Shown here in pieces: positions 16,085 to 23,800 of a stretch of 64,000 bases of DNA. Positions within the stretch are counted from its first letter, which is position 1. Every line of letters begins with the position of its first letter. The position numbers and the translations under genes were made by a program. Origin of the DNA: CAVSCR01 sp963726575 (GTDB lineage: Bacteria; Actinomycetota; Actinomycetes; JAHEKZ01); the NCBI GenBank assembly GCA_963726575.1, contig CAVSCR010000007.1, positions 1-64,000 of the forward strand, in the 5' to 3' direction. Under the pieces are notes generated by a model. The model made no database searches, had not been told where the DNA came from, and saw only the letters and a program-made list of their open reading frames with translations.

Positions 16085-16978
16085 ATGTCGCCGAGACACC
16101 CTGGGTGGAAGGCGCTGGCCGAAGCTGTAGCGCCGGGAGCGCGGGTAACCCGCTTACGTCGCCTTACGGGGGGAGCCGGGGGGACCGATGCCTATGACGT
16201 AACACTCGATCGAGCCCCGGGCAGAGTGGTCGCCAAGGTCTACCGCGACGGGGACGACACGGCGCCGTCGGAGTGGAGTCGTCTTGAGTTTGCCCAGCGG
16301 GTTGCGGCACCGGTGCCTAGGCCGATCGCGGCTGATCTGGAGTCGGTCTGGTTCGGGCGCCCCGCTGTGGTGATGTCCTGGTTGCCGGGGCGCCCAGACG
16401 TGACCCCCAAAGACACCGACTCGTGGGTCGCCGCCCTGGCGCAGACGCTGGCCCGATTCCACGAAACGGCACTCGACGGGGCTGAAGGTGCGCTCCCGCG
16501 ACCTCCACGGACCGAGACGTGGCAACCCCCAGAGGGAGAACGCGATCCGCTGACCGCAGCCGCAGTCAGCGCCGTCACAGCACGTCTGCCTTCACTTTCG
16601 TCCGAGCGCGTCTTCACTCACGGGGACTTCCATCCGGGCAACGTTCTCTGGCGTCGCGGCCGTATCACCGGTGTCGTCGACTGGAGCGCAGCCCGACTCG
16701 AGGCTCGATGGTCTGAGCTCGCCTATTGCAGGGCCGACGTGTGTCTCCTTCTCGGGCCTGATGTCGCCGATCGCCTCGCCGACGCATACTCCGACATCGT
16801 CGGCGATACGTCCGACGAACTTGCCGTCTACGACGTCATGTGGCTGTTCAACATTCGGCACAACGCCGAGGTGGCCCTCAACGCGTACCGGGGGCAAGGC
16901 CATGTACCCAACTATCAACTGTCGCTCTCGCGCCTCGATGAGCAACTGCGACGGGTACTGAGGCGACTCGACCGGTGA
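16085..16978 (+). CDS. aminoglycoside phosphotransferase family kinase
   Basis: A 297-residue member of the APH/choline kinase superfamily, which transfers phosphate from ATP to a hydroxyl of a small molecule. The catalytic loop is seen as FTHGDFHPGNVLW near residue 180 (catalytic Asp and Asn) and the metal-binding Asp in GVVDWSAA. The N-lobe carries GGAGGTDAYDV and a Lys in RVVAKVYRD. Many family members are unrelated to antibiotic resistance, so the substrate is open. ATG 16085 (MSPRHPGWKAL) fits the family; the upstream open frame does not. It is the largest enzyme in this part of the repeat array. Confidence 0.85.
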   Translation: MSPRHPGWKALAEAVAPGARVTRLRRLTGGAGGTDAYDVTLDRAPGRVVAKVYRDGDDTAPSEWSRLEFAQRVAAPVPRPIAADLESVWFGRPAVVMSWLPGRPDVTPKDTDSWVAALAQTLARFHETALDGAEGALPRPPRTETWQPPEGERDPLTAAAVSAVTARLPSLSSERVFTHGDFHPGNVLWRRGRITGVVDWSAARLEARWSELAYCRADVCLLLGPDVADRLADAYSDIVGDTSDELAVYDVMWLFNIRHNAEVALNAYRGQGHVPNYQLSLSRLDEQLRRVLRRLDR

Positions 16979-17059
16979 CGCTCGGCCCGCAGTCTTCATC
17001 AGGGCAAGCAGCTTCTCGGTCAAGAATCAGTTGCTCGCCGACCGAACCTAACGCCGGTT

Positions 17060-17091
17060 CCGATCAGCCCGCTATCCGCACGTCCGTGCGG
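17060..17091 (+). repeat. dispersed hairpin repeat, copy 10
   Basis: CCGATCAGCCCGCTATCCG then CACGTCCGTGCGG. CCGCAC-GTCC-GTGCGG is a perfect six-base stem, and CAGCC upstream can pair with GGCTG at 17099-17103. ACCTAAC at 17046-17052 fits the integron RYYYAAC core box. The gene at 17092 ends directly against it. Confidence 0.9.
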
Positions 17092-17553
17092 CTACCAGCT
17101 GGCTGTCCAGGCGTACCAACCGCCTCCGAAGCGAACGTACTGGGATCTCTGGAGGAGGGTGTTCGGCAGATCGGTCGGCGTGCGGTTCGGCAGGTAGGCG
17201 AACCCGGCGTCGTTCATCAGCCCACCCCCTTGGCCGTCGTGAAACAGCACCCCGCCGGGGACGACCTCACACCACATCCCCTGAGCCACCAGCAACGGCC
17301 AGCGCGGTCTGACCCCGCCGGCCAGGCACAAGATCACTCGCACCGACCAAACCAATCCGAACCCGAGCAACAGGAGCAACCCCAAGATCAGGAAGGGCCA
17401 GATCGGGAAGCCCGGGTAGCTCGCCGCCCAGAGCACGGGCAGGCACGCGAGGATCAGCAGACCGTGGAACAGCCACCCTGGCGGCGTGCGAGCAGATCGT
17501 CGATCCACGCCGTCGTCGACCTGCCGGCTGAGGTGATCGACCGTTCCGAACAC
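17092..17553 (-). CDS. hypothetical membrane protein
   Basis: An unrecognised 153-residue protein with a charged N-terminus, two adjacent helices (GWLFHGLLILACLPVLWAA and WPFLILGLLLLLGFGLVW) and a soluble C-terminal part ending in an aromatic-rich FGGGWYAWTASW. Its TAG stop abuts a repeat copy and its start lies about 45 bases from the next one, so it fills exactly one inter-repeat unit. Confidence 0.65.
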   Translation of the reverse strand: MFGTVDHLSRQVDDGVDRRSARTPPGWLFHGLLILACLPVLWAASYPGFPIWPFLILGLLLLLGFGLVWSVRVILCLAGGVRPRWPLLVAQGMWCEVVPGGVLFHDGQGGGLMNDAGFAYLPNRTPTDLPNTLLQRSQYVRFGGGWYAWTASW

Positions 17554-17596
17554 GTGGTCACCCTGACATAGGCGCTACTCGGCTGACACGTGAACT

Positions 17597-17623
17597 GCCG
17601 CGCAGATCGGCACATCCGAGCGC
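17597..17623 (+). repeat. dispersed hairpin repeat, copy 11
   Basis: GCCGCGCAGATCGGCACATC then CGAGCGC. GCGC and CGG on the left pair with CCG and GCGC on the right around CACAT. The left half of the consensus is weak. Confidence 0.65.
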
Positions 17624-17724
17624 CACCCGTCGCATGAAGTCGGACAGGCCAGCGGGCCCCGCGACCGTACCCACGCCTAGAGGGAGTCGGGGCTGTTCGC
17701 TCACCTGGTACCAGACTCGGTCAC

Positions 17725-18318
17725 CTACGACTCGGCTGGTTCGAGGCCGCGACCGATCAGCGTCTCGTAGATCGTCTCGGCGTTCAGTCGCGCGTCGATC
17801 TCGGTGGTGTCGACGTGCATCACCTCTTCAGACGGCGGCTGGAGCAGTTTCGTCTGTTGTCGATGCCGTCGATACCCCTCCGGATCAGACCCCTTCAGTA
17901 GGGCGATCCGGTCTGGAGTGTCGATCCGGCGGACCTGTTCCTCAACGTCGCAGCTGAGCATCACCGACAGAAACAACGAGCCGCGCCGCTGGGCAAGCGA
18001 TCGAATGCTGGCGTACTGACTTGCACCAGCGTCATCCTCCTTGAGGACGTTGGTGAACACGTAACTGTTCGACTTCGGTGCCAGGTCCTCGATAGTCCCA
18101 AGAACTGCATTGCGGATCGGTACAACGCGATCCCAGATCTCCATCGGAATCGGGAACTTCCCGTCCCACTTGAACAACGTCAGAAGCGGACGGTTGATCA
18201 GCTGGTTGTCCACCAGCACCCCATCGAGCCGCTCGGCCAGGTGTGTTCCGACCGTGCGCTTCCCGACCCCGGGGTATCCCAGCAGGAACACCACGCAGGT
18301 CTGGTAGCGGTCAGCCAT
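17725..18318 (-). CDS. P-loop nucleotide kinase-like protein
   Basis: A 197-residue kinase of the AAA_33/shikimate-kinase-like group. The Walker A motif GYPGVGKRTVG lies at residues 14-24, followed by DGVLVDNQLINRPLL and a lid-like region (SDPEGYRRHRQQ). Such enzymes phosphorylate small molecules or act as RNA/DNA end kinases; the substrate here is unknown. The start at the internal ATG 18318 (MADRYQTC) places the P-loop at the usual distance from the N-terminus; the longer frame to 18378 adds no recognisable sequence. Confidence 0.75.
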   Translation of the reverse strand: MADRYQTCVVFLLGYPGVGKRTVGTHLAERLDGVLVDNQLINRPLLTLFKWDGKFPIPMEIWDRVVPIRNAVLGTIEDLAPKSNSYVFTNVLKEDDAGASQYASIRSLAQRRGSLFLSVMLSCDVEEQVRRIDTPDRIALLKGSDPEGYRRHRQQTKLLQPPSEEVMHVDTTEIDARLNAETIYETLIGRGLEPAES

Positions 18319-18401
18319 AGCGTGCACCGTAGGTGAGTTGTCCTTTGGACCGGCGATCATTCTGTCCACCACCGCCAAAGAAGAGCCCAGTGTTGCCAGA
18401 T

Positions 18402-18434
18402 CCGATCAGCCCGGGCACGGCACTTCGCCGCGGG
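18402..18434 (+). repeat. dispersed hairpin repeat, copy 12
   Basis: CCGATCAGCCCGGGCACGG then CACTTCGCCGCGGG. Only about 155 bases separate it from the next copy. That gap holds no gene I can support, though a lipoprotein-like stretch (LAVLGGLLAACAAP) can be read on the minus strand. Confidence 0.85.
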
Positions 18435-18590
18435 ATAGGACATCGGTGCTGCGCAGGCCGCGAGTAGGCCACCAAGCACCGCCAGGCAGGCCGATCGACG
18501 GGCCGCTACCACGGCGAGCCCGTCGACGAAGTCTCGAATCGCTGAACTGCCTTCGACCCCCGTTCTCTCGCGACCAGCCTGCCCAAAACC

Positions 18591-18613
18591 GTGCCGATCG
18601 GCACATCGGCCCG
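18591..18613 (+). repeat. dispersed hairpin repeat, copy 13
   Basis: GTGCCGATCGGCAC is a perfect 14-base palindrome at the conserved centre, followed by ATCGGCCCGG. Upstream CGACCAGCC at 18571-18579 resembles the left half. The MOSC gene's stop starts six bases later. Confidence 0.65.
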
Positions 18614-18618
18614 GCTCG

Positions 18619-19236
18619 TTACGCCGGGGAGTCAGATGGCGAGATCCCCATCTCGGCGCGGAACTCCTCGGCGATGGTGGGCGCGGCCGTCGGTCGGTAG
18701 GAGACGACCACCGCATCCCCAGCCTGCACCTCGCCGGGCGTCACCACGCGCAGGTATGCGCCGGGGACCGCGGCAAGGGTGAACTCGCGCAGCCAGCCGC
18801 GTCGGTCGATCCAGCCGCGAAAGGTCGCGCACGGCACCCGCGAACCGGTGACCTCGAGCTCGAGCTCGGCACCGATGCGCCACCGTTCGCCGATCCGAGC
18901 ACCATTCACGTTCAGGCCCGTGGTGGTCAGGTTCTCGCCGAACGACCCCGACGGCAGCTCTCGGCCGAGCCGCGACTCCCACTGGTCGAGGTCTTCTCGG
19001 GTGTACGCGTAGACGGCCTGGTCGTCGCCGCCGTGCGCGGATCGGTCGCCGATGAAGTCCCCTACGAGCCCGCTGCCGTGACCGTCCAGCATCGGTCCTG
19101 GCGCCCTCACCATGACCGGGCCGTCGACTGGCCGCTTGTCGATCCCGGTCTCGCTGGCGTTCTTATAGGGGTTCGGTCGAACGTGGGCGAGGTTGACCGA
19201 CAGGATCCGAGGCTCGTTATCTCCGGCATCAGGCAC
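18619..19236 (-). CDS. MOSC domain protein (YiiM-like)
   Basis: A 205-residue single-domain MOSC protein. MOSC domains bind molybdenum cofactor or carry sulfur on a conserved cysteine. Here the Cys is in GSRVPCATFRGW near residue 137, and the family pattern SGSFGENLTTTGLNVNGARI precedes it. The N-terminus contains GLVGDFIGDRSAHGGDDQAV, usual for the stand-alone YiiM type, which confers resistance to base analogues in some bacteria. No molybdoenzyme gene is adjacent. Confidence 0.85.
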   Translation of the reverse strand: MPDAGDNEPRILSVNLAHVRPNPYKNASETGIDKRPVDGPVMVRAPGPMLDGHGSGLVGDFIGDRSAHGGDDQAVYAYTREDLDQWESRLGRELPSGSFGENLTTTGLNVNGARIGERWRIGAELELEVTGSRVPCATFRGWIDRRGWLREFTLAAVPGAYLRVVTPGEVQAGDAVVVSYRPTAAPTIAEEFRAEMGISPSDSPA

Positions 19237-19477
19237 CTGAGCACCGTAACCCTGGACGTACCCTCGGCGACGTCAGTGCAGGCGGTGCTTGCCTCTTACG
19301 AGCCACACCTCCGCCTAGGGAAACCTGGCGGGCCGACGCTTCGTTCAAGAGCCAACCGGCACCGGGTAGCAGGCACTTCAAGAGAAGACCCGCCAGGACC
19401 CGGACGCTACGAGCAACCGTTCAACGCCCGCCAGAACCCTCCATCAGGCACTTCGGAACTCGCCGGGAGTCGCGAAC

Positions 19478-20254
19478 TTACGCGTTCGAGCGGCGGAACA
19501 GCGCTGCCCAAAGGAAGGGCTCACCGAAAACATCAGAGCCGTCGGCTACAGCCTGCATTCGGCGCAGTTCGACTTCCTGCAGCCAGTCGAAAAGGCTCCG
19601 CAGTTCGACATCGGTGTAAGCGAGGCCGCCGAAGAGCCCGCCCTCGCGGTAGAAGCTCACGTCGGGTTCTTCCGACCCCATCGCACCTGCTGCGAAGCAG
19701 GCCAGCCCGAAGGCGCCATCGGGCCTCAGGGTTCGCTCAAGCAGCGCGCGGTAGCTGATTCGCCGGTGTGGCGGCAGGTGATGGAAACAGCCGGAGTCGT
19801 ACACCAGGTCGTATGCGGTACTGGGGTGCCAGTTGAAGATGCTGGTGCGAACGAAGTTGACCTCGACTCCGGCCGCGTGGGCCCTCTCTTGTCCCCACTC
19901 CAGCGCGGCAGGGGATAGGTCCAAGGCGTCAACGTGGAAGCCTTGCTGCGCTAGCCAGACCGCGTTGCGGCCCGGGCCGCAACCGAGGTCGAGAGCTCGT
20001 GCCCCACCTGGCAGGTTGAGTTTGCCACCGCGATGCCAGGCGACCAGCGATTCGTCCGGCACCGGCCGGAAGAAGGGCACATCGCGGTCGCGGTCGTTGT
20101 AGAAGCCGTCCCACCAGTCGGAACCCCCTCGGGCCGTCCAGCGGTCTGCCTCTGTATCGAACAACTGGTCAAGCATGGCGAGGAGATCCTCGACAGTCCG
20201 GACCGTGCGGTTGGTCACCGCCACCGAAGACTCGTCCGACTGGCTGGAATCCAT
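19478..20254 (-). CDS. class I SAM-dependent methyltransferase
   Basis: A 258-residue methyltransferase with motif I as ALDLGCGPGRNAVWL near residue 95, an acidic VDALDLSP strand and the post-motif FNWHPSTAYDLVYDSGCFHHL characteristic of thiopurine/tellurite-type and related small-molecule methyltransferases. The start is the ATG at 20254 (MDSSQSDESS); an internal GTG (VAVTNRTVRTVED) is also possible. The 241 bases between this gene's stop and the MOSC start hold no gene, only three short CAGGCAC-containing stretches that might be decayed repeat copies. Confidence 0.85.
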   Translation of the reverse strand: MDSSQSDESSVAVTNRTVRTVEDLLAMLDQLFDTEADRWTARGGSDWWDGFYNDRDRDVPFFRPVPDESLVAWHRGGKLNLPGGARALDLGCGPGRNAVWLAQQGFHVDALDLSPAALEWGQERAHAAGVEVNFVRTSIFNWHPSTAYDLVYDSGCFHHLPPHRRISYRALLERTLRPDGAFGLACFAAGAMGSEEPDVSFYREGGLFGGLAYTDVELRSLFDWLQEVELRRMQAVADGSDVFGEPFLWAALFRRSNA

Positions 20255-20273
20255 CCACACAGAATGCCGGATC

Positions 20274-20297
20274 GGATCAGCCCGGGCAGGTGCTCGA
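20274..20297 (+). repeat. dispersed hairpin repeat, copy 14
   Basis: CGGATCAGCCCGGG matches the left half; the right half (CAGGTGCTCGAG) has diverged. The stop codon of the next small gene (20277-20279) falls inside it. Confidence 0.7.
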
Positions 20298-20468
20298 GAA
20301 TCCCCGCTGCCACAACACCAGCCCTGCCGCGGCAACCACGAAGAGCAGCACCACCCTCGCCGTCGACCATCGCGAGTGCTTCTGTCCGGCGAAGGTGGCC
20401 GCCCACGCCACCGCTACCGCGATCAAGCCAAGCGGCAACACCAGATCAGCCGCGAGCACCATCCCCAA
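20277..20468 (-). CDS. small two-helix membrane protein
   Basis: An unrecognised 63-residue protein with two helices (LVLPLGLIAVAVAWAATF and RVVLLFVVAAAGLVLW) joined by a basic loop (AGQKHSRWSTA). The C-terminal residues and stop codon are read from the repeat copy at 20274-20297, so either the gene ends at a recombination boundary or its original end was replaced. Confidence 0.5.
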   Translation of the reverse strand: MGMVLAADLVLPLGLIAVAVAWAATFAGQKHSRWSTARVVLLFVVAAAGLVLWQRGFSSTCPG

Positions 20469-20550
20469 AGGCCACTTGTGAACTCAACGCGACTGGCCTA
20501 CCCAGCTTGGTGCGCGACTCGGCCTCCCCCGAAATAGACACATCCTGCCG

Positions 20551-20584
20551 GACCGATCAGCCCGAGATGGGCACGTCCGAGCGG
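20551..20584 (+). repeat. dispersed hairpin repeat, copy 15
   Basis: GACCGATCAGCCCGAGATGG then GCACGTCCGAGCGG. GACCGAT at its left edge is the exact inverse complement of ATCGGTC at 20603-20609, which gives an extended hairpin of about 59 bases. Confidence 0.85.
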
Positions 20585-20629
20585 AAGGCTCGCGAGCGGT
20601 CATCGGTCGACTCGGCTCGGTGGTCTGGG

Positions 20630-21277
20630 TTACGAGTCGTAGCCAAGATCAGCGGCGAGGCGCTCGCATGTCTCGCAAAGGCGGGCGTCGGTGTCGGGCC
20701 ACGCTGAGTTTGCCTCGGACACTTTCAGCCGCTGGCCGCACAACGCCGTCGTGCCGCTGGCCGGGTCGAACGCGTGCGCAAGCGCCGTGGGCACCAGAAA
20801 CTGGCCCTTGATTGGGTGCCGCCATGGTTTGAAGAAGGGCTCATGGGCGAAGCCGATCAGCAGTGACCGTGGACGTGGGAGTGCGCCATCCTCATCGCTC
20901 GGCGCAGTGACCGACGTGTTGGAGGCCCCGAACCGGTCGGTCACCTCGTTGGGCTCAAGAGCCGCCTCGTTCTCGGGGTCGCCGGACCAGTTCAGCCCCA
21001 ACAGGTGGCCGCCTTCGGCTAATTGGGGCAGCCAACCAAGGAGCCAGGTGTCCAAGTCGATCGCCTGCGCTTCGAATCCCTGGAACCTGACAACCGTCTT
21101 CACGAACCGCGAGGCGCGGTCGGCCATGGACCAGAACGGGACGGCGGTCTCTCCGTCGGACCGCTCGATGGCTGGCACGCCGTCTGCGGAACTGATCGAC
21201 CAGACCTCGCCACCTGCTCGTGCCTCGCGGATGAACGACTCACCCGGAGCGGGCTCAACTGCCATGCGCACGATCAT
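20630..21277 (-). CDS. DUF2750-like protein with C-terminal Cys pair motifs
   Basis: A 215-residue protein. The N-terminal half resembles DUF2750: GGEVWSISSADGVPAIE, AVPFWSMADRASRFVKTV and the final LDTWLLGWLPQLAEGG. The C-terminal half carries LCGQRL and LCETCERLA, a three-cysteine arrangement that could bind zinc together with the nearby His in ALAHAFDP. This domain pairing is not one I can tie to a pathway. It occupies a single inter-repeat unit, with repeat copies about 45 bases beyond its stop and 25 bases upstream of its start. Confidence 0.6.
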   Translation of the reverse strand: MIVRMAVEPAPGESFIREARAGGEVWSISSADGVPAIERSDGETAVPFWSMADRASRFVKTVVRFQGFEAQAIDLDTWLLGWLPQLAEGGHLLGLNWSGDPENEAALEPNEVTDRFGASNTSVTAPSDEDGALPRPRSLLIGFAHEPFFKPWRHPIKGQFLVPTALAHAFDPASGTTALCGQRLKVSEANSAWPDTDARLCETCERLAADLGYDS

Positions 21278-21300
21278 GCCGCGCTAGCCCTTTGCCTAAT

Positions 21301-21332
21301 CCGATCAGCCCTGGAACGGCACGTCTGTGCGG
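21301..21332 (+). repeat. dispersed hairpin repeat, copy 16 (best match)
   Basis: The copy closest to consensus: CCGATCAGCCCTGGAACGG then CACGTCTGTGCGG. GAAC-G-GCAC pairs with GTGC-G-GTTC (to 21335) around GTCT with one G-G mismatch. GCCTAAT at 21294-21300 is one base from the integron RYYYAAC core box. Confidence 0.9.
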
Positions 21333-21435
21333 TTCGTCCCCGTGCCGCGCTACGGTTTCCCCGTTGGTCGCCCACGGCTATTGCGGACCGGGCCGTTGCG
21401 CTGGCGCGGAGTGAACTGACCCTGAGGGGGCCTTG

Positions 21436-22743
21436 GTGAGGCGGTCGCGGCTGCTCGTGGCGCCAAGCGCCGGGGTGGTGGTGTTGGCGATCGTGGTCCT
21501 GGGGAGCCTGGTCGTGTGGGTGGTTGCGCGTCCGAGCGGCCAGCCGACCGGACGCTACGCCGGAGAATTCTTCGGTGTCGAGGCGGTTCTGCTCTTCTCC
21601 TGCACGCTGGTGCTTGCCACGTTGTTCTCGTTCATCGAGCACGCATTCGGCGGTCTCGACCGAGTGGCCCAGTGGCACCGCCGGACTGCGGTCGCCGCGG
21701 TGGTGCTCATGGTGGTGCACCCGGTGTTCGCCGGCTCGACGCCGGTGCCTGACGTGTCGCAGGTCGGTCTGGCGTTCGGCAGCCTGGCCCTGCTCGGGCT
21801 GGTGATCCTGGCCCTCTGGTCGTTGGCGCCGAGCCTTCACGCGGCGCGGTGGTCCCGGCTGATCCGGTGGCTGGGCCGGATCAGCCATGAGCGGTGGCTC
21901 ACCGGCCACCGGCTGACCGGGCTTTTCGTCACTTCCGCCGTCGTTCACGGCGCGATGGTTGACCCGGTGCTGAAAGTCTCCACCCCGCTCAAGACGATGT
22001 ACCTGGTGGTCGGAGGCATCGGCATCGCCGCCTACCTCTACCGCGAGCTGATCGCACGTTTCGTGGTGCCGATCTACGACTACAAGGTCGCAGACGTCAA
22101 GCGCCCCAACGACTCCACCGTCGACGTGTTCCTCGAACCGGTCGGCCGGTCGTTGAGCTTCCAACCGGGCCAGTTCGTCTTCCTCGCCTTCGGGGGCGTC
22201 GACGGGTGGCAGCGACACCCATTCTCGGTCGCCAGCGCACCGACCGAGCGACAGCTCGAGGTGTCCATCCGCGCCCTGGGTGACTACACCCGCGACCTCC
22301 AGCAGAAGCTGCAACCGGGAACCCCAGCCAAGGCGGCCGGCCCGTTCGGTGGCTTCGACTACCGCCAAGGTGGCAACCAGCAGATCTGGATCGCCGGCGG
22401 CGTCGGTATCACACCCTTCGTCAGCTGGATCCGATCCTTAGACGAGACGTTCGACCGTGAGGTCACCTTCGTCTACTCGGTCAACCACGCAGCTGAGGCG
22501 ATCTACCTGGACGAGATCAATGCTGCCGCTTCAGCGCATCCGACGTTGCACTTCCACCTCGTCGACTCCAGTCAGTCAGGCTTCCTCACCGCTGACACCG
22601 CACTCAGCGGGGCGGCGAACCCCGCTGATCGATGGGTGTACATGTGTGGTCCTCCCGCGATGATGACGGCCATGGCGAGCGGGTTCGAGAAGCAAGGTAT
22701 TCCCCGCAGCCGAATCCGCTGGGAGCAGTTCAACATCCGTTGA
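21436..22743 (+). CDS. ferric reductase-like flavin/NAD(P)H oxidoreductase
   Basis: A 435-residue membrane electron-transfer protein. The N-terminal part has six or so helices with histidines in the pattern of ferric reductase-like transmembrane domains (AQWHRRTAV, VVHPVFAG, GHRLTGLF, AVVHGAM), which would hold haem. The C-terminal half is a ferredoxin-reductase module: the FAD-binding RHPFSVASAP and the NAD(P)-binding GGVGITPFVSW. It would move electrons from NAD(P)H through FAD and haem across the membrane. A GTG at 21436 and a TTG at 21433 are both possible starts, behind a GAGGGGG site. It is the longest gene in the repeat array. Confidence 0.85.
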   Translation: MRRSRLLVAPSAGVVVLAIVVLGSLVVWVVARPSGQPTGRYAGEFFGVEAVLLFSCTLVLATLFSFIEHAFGGLDRVAQWHRRTAVAAVVLMVVHPVFAGSTPVPDVSQVGLAFGSLALLGLVILALWSLAPSLHAARWSRLIRWLGRISHERWLTGHRLTGLFVTSAVVHGAMVDPVLKVSTPLKTMYLVVGGIGIAAYLYRELIARFVVPIYDYKVADVKRPNDSTVDVFLEPVGRSLSFQPGQFVFLAFGGVDGWQRHPFSVASAPTERQLEVSIRALGDYTRDLQQKLQPGTPAKAAGPFGGFDYRQGGNQQIWIAGGVGITPFVSWIRSLDETFDREVTFVYSVNHAAEAIYLDEINAAASAHPTLHFHLVDSSQSGFLTADTALSGAANPADRWVYMCGPPAMMTAMASGFEKQGIPRSRIRWEQFNIR

Positions 22744-22903
22744 CGGTTGGACTCCTGAACCATGGGCAGGCCCTCTCGACTACCCCGGAGCCTTCACAGA
22801 GCCCCGCCTCAGCCCTACTTGTCCGGGTCTGACTGCCTGGGTAGTGGTCAGAAGCCGGGCGGGGCGAATTGATTCGATTCGGTTGATTCCGGTTCCGAAC
22901 CTT

Positions 22904-22932
22904 GCAGCCCAGCACGGCACCTCCGTGCGTCG
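22904..22932 (+). repeat. dispersed hairpin repeat, copy 17 (last)
   Basis: GCAGCCCAGCACGGCACCTC then CGTGCGTCG. CACGG-CACCT-CCGTG is a perfect five-base stem. It is the last copy seen, between the flavin reductase and the channel pseudogene; none was found from 22.94 kb to the right edge. Confidence 0.75.
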
Positions 22933-22960
22933 TCAAGTGTTGCGCATGTTCCCTGTGTGG

Positions 22961-23657
22961 TCAGGACGGCAGGATGTTGATGACCCGGGAGATGACCACG
23001 ACCAAGACGGCCAGGGAGATCATGGACTGGATGGCCATCAGTCCCTTCACGCGGTGGGTCAGGGGAAGGGTGTCGGTCGGGCTGAAGGCCACGATGTTGG
23101 TCTAGGCCAGATAGAGATGGTCGGGGAAGCGTGGCTGCCAGTCACGCGGTGCCAGCCCTCGGCGCCCGTCTGCGGGAACTGGAAGTCGGGTACGGCTCGG
23201 AGTGAACCAGGCAGCCGCTGGGTCCGCCACCGTCGAGCTGCCAGTAGAGCAGGCCGAAGGTGACGACGTTGGTGGCCAGCACGAGGGCGGCACCCACAAG
23301 CAGCTGGGACACTGTGGCCGGGGCGTGACCGTTGGAAGGGCCGCGAAGTACCGCGATCACCAGCCGGATCGCCGCCGCGGTGTTGGCGAGGACCAGGATC
23401 GCGAACCGGGACAGGATCAGCGGCCGGGCCACCCGCGGGATCGGCCCGGGCTTGGCAGCAACGGCCAGCAACAACAAGACGACGAGTCCTTCGATGATGG
23501 GCACGATCAGGACCGGCCCTTCGCGCAATCTGGCCGGGACCAGTACTTGCGGCAGGATCACCAGGGTGAGGGTGACCAGGGGTCAGAAATGACTCTCCGG
23601 CACCTGCGCTGATGCCCGGTCCGGCTCGTCGGGATGGGCGGACGCGTCGTCGGTCAT
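22961..23657 (-). pseudogene. ion channel protein, broken by stops and frameshifts
   Basis: Remnant of a four-helix, potassium-channel-like protein. From ATG 23657 the frame gives MTDDASAHPDEPDR, meets an in-frame TGA near 23585, then continues with helices (VLIVPIIEGLVVLLLLAVA, FAILVLANTAAAIRL, VVTFGLLYWQLDGGGP). Frame changes between 23140 and 23230 scramble the linker. The segment RDWQPRFPDHLYLA is followed by TAG where TAC (Tyr) is expected, and the final helix (IQSMISLAVLVVVISRVI) runs to a stop at 22961. At least two nonsense codons and two frameshifts make real decay far likelier than sequencing error. Confidence 0.8.
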
Positions 23658-23800
23658 GGCCCCATCGTGGTCCCCCCGAACGGCTGGAACGACCGAACTC
23701 GCGCCTCCCTATCAGTCCGTGTTCACCAGGCGGCCTTCGACCAGCGCCTGAGCGTCTCCGAGCGCGTCGGTCGAGGGTGCGGTCGCAGGTTGGTTCGCGG

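Noticed and set aside
18406..18606. A minus-strand lipoprotein-like reading (LAVLGGLLAACAAP) between two repeat copies.
   Set aside because: The frame runs through the repeat, has no good start, and only about 155 bases of unique sequence are available.
19237..19477. Three CAGGCAC stretches as further repeat copies.
   Set aside because: Only seven to ten bases match and the hairpin is missing, so they are noted in the neighbouring gene but not called.
12890..21332. Canonical attC sites with RYYYAAC and GTTRRRY boxes.
   Set aside because: Only one copy has a true upstream RYYYAAC box and none has a correctly spaced GTTRRRY partner, so I did not call the repeats attC; I report them as integron-like only.
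12913..22932. A CRISPR array.
   Set aside because: Spacing is hundreds of bases to more than 1 kb and the units hold genes; there are no cas genes.
2505..22932. Simple rho-independent terminators as the explanation of the repeats.
   Set aside because: They lack T runs, occur between divergent genes as well (for example 13985 and 15954), and share sequence and orientation, which terminators would not need to do.
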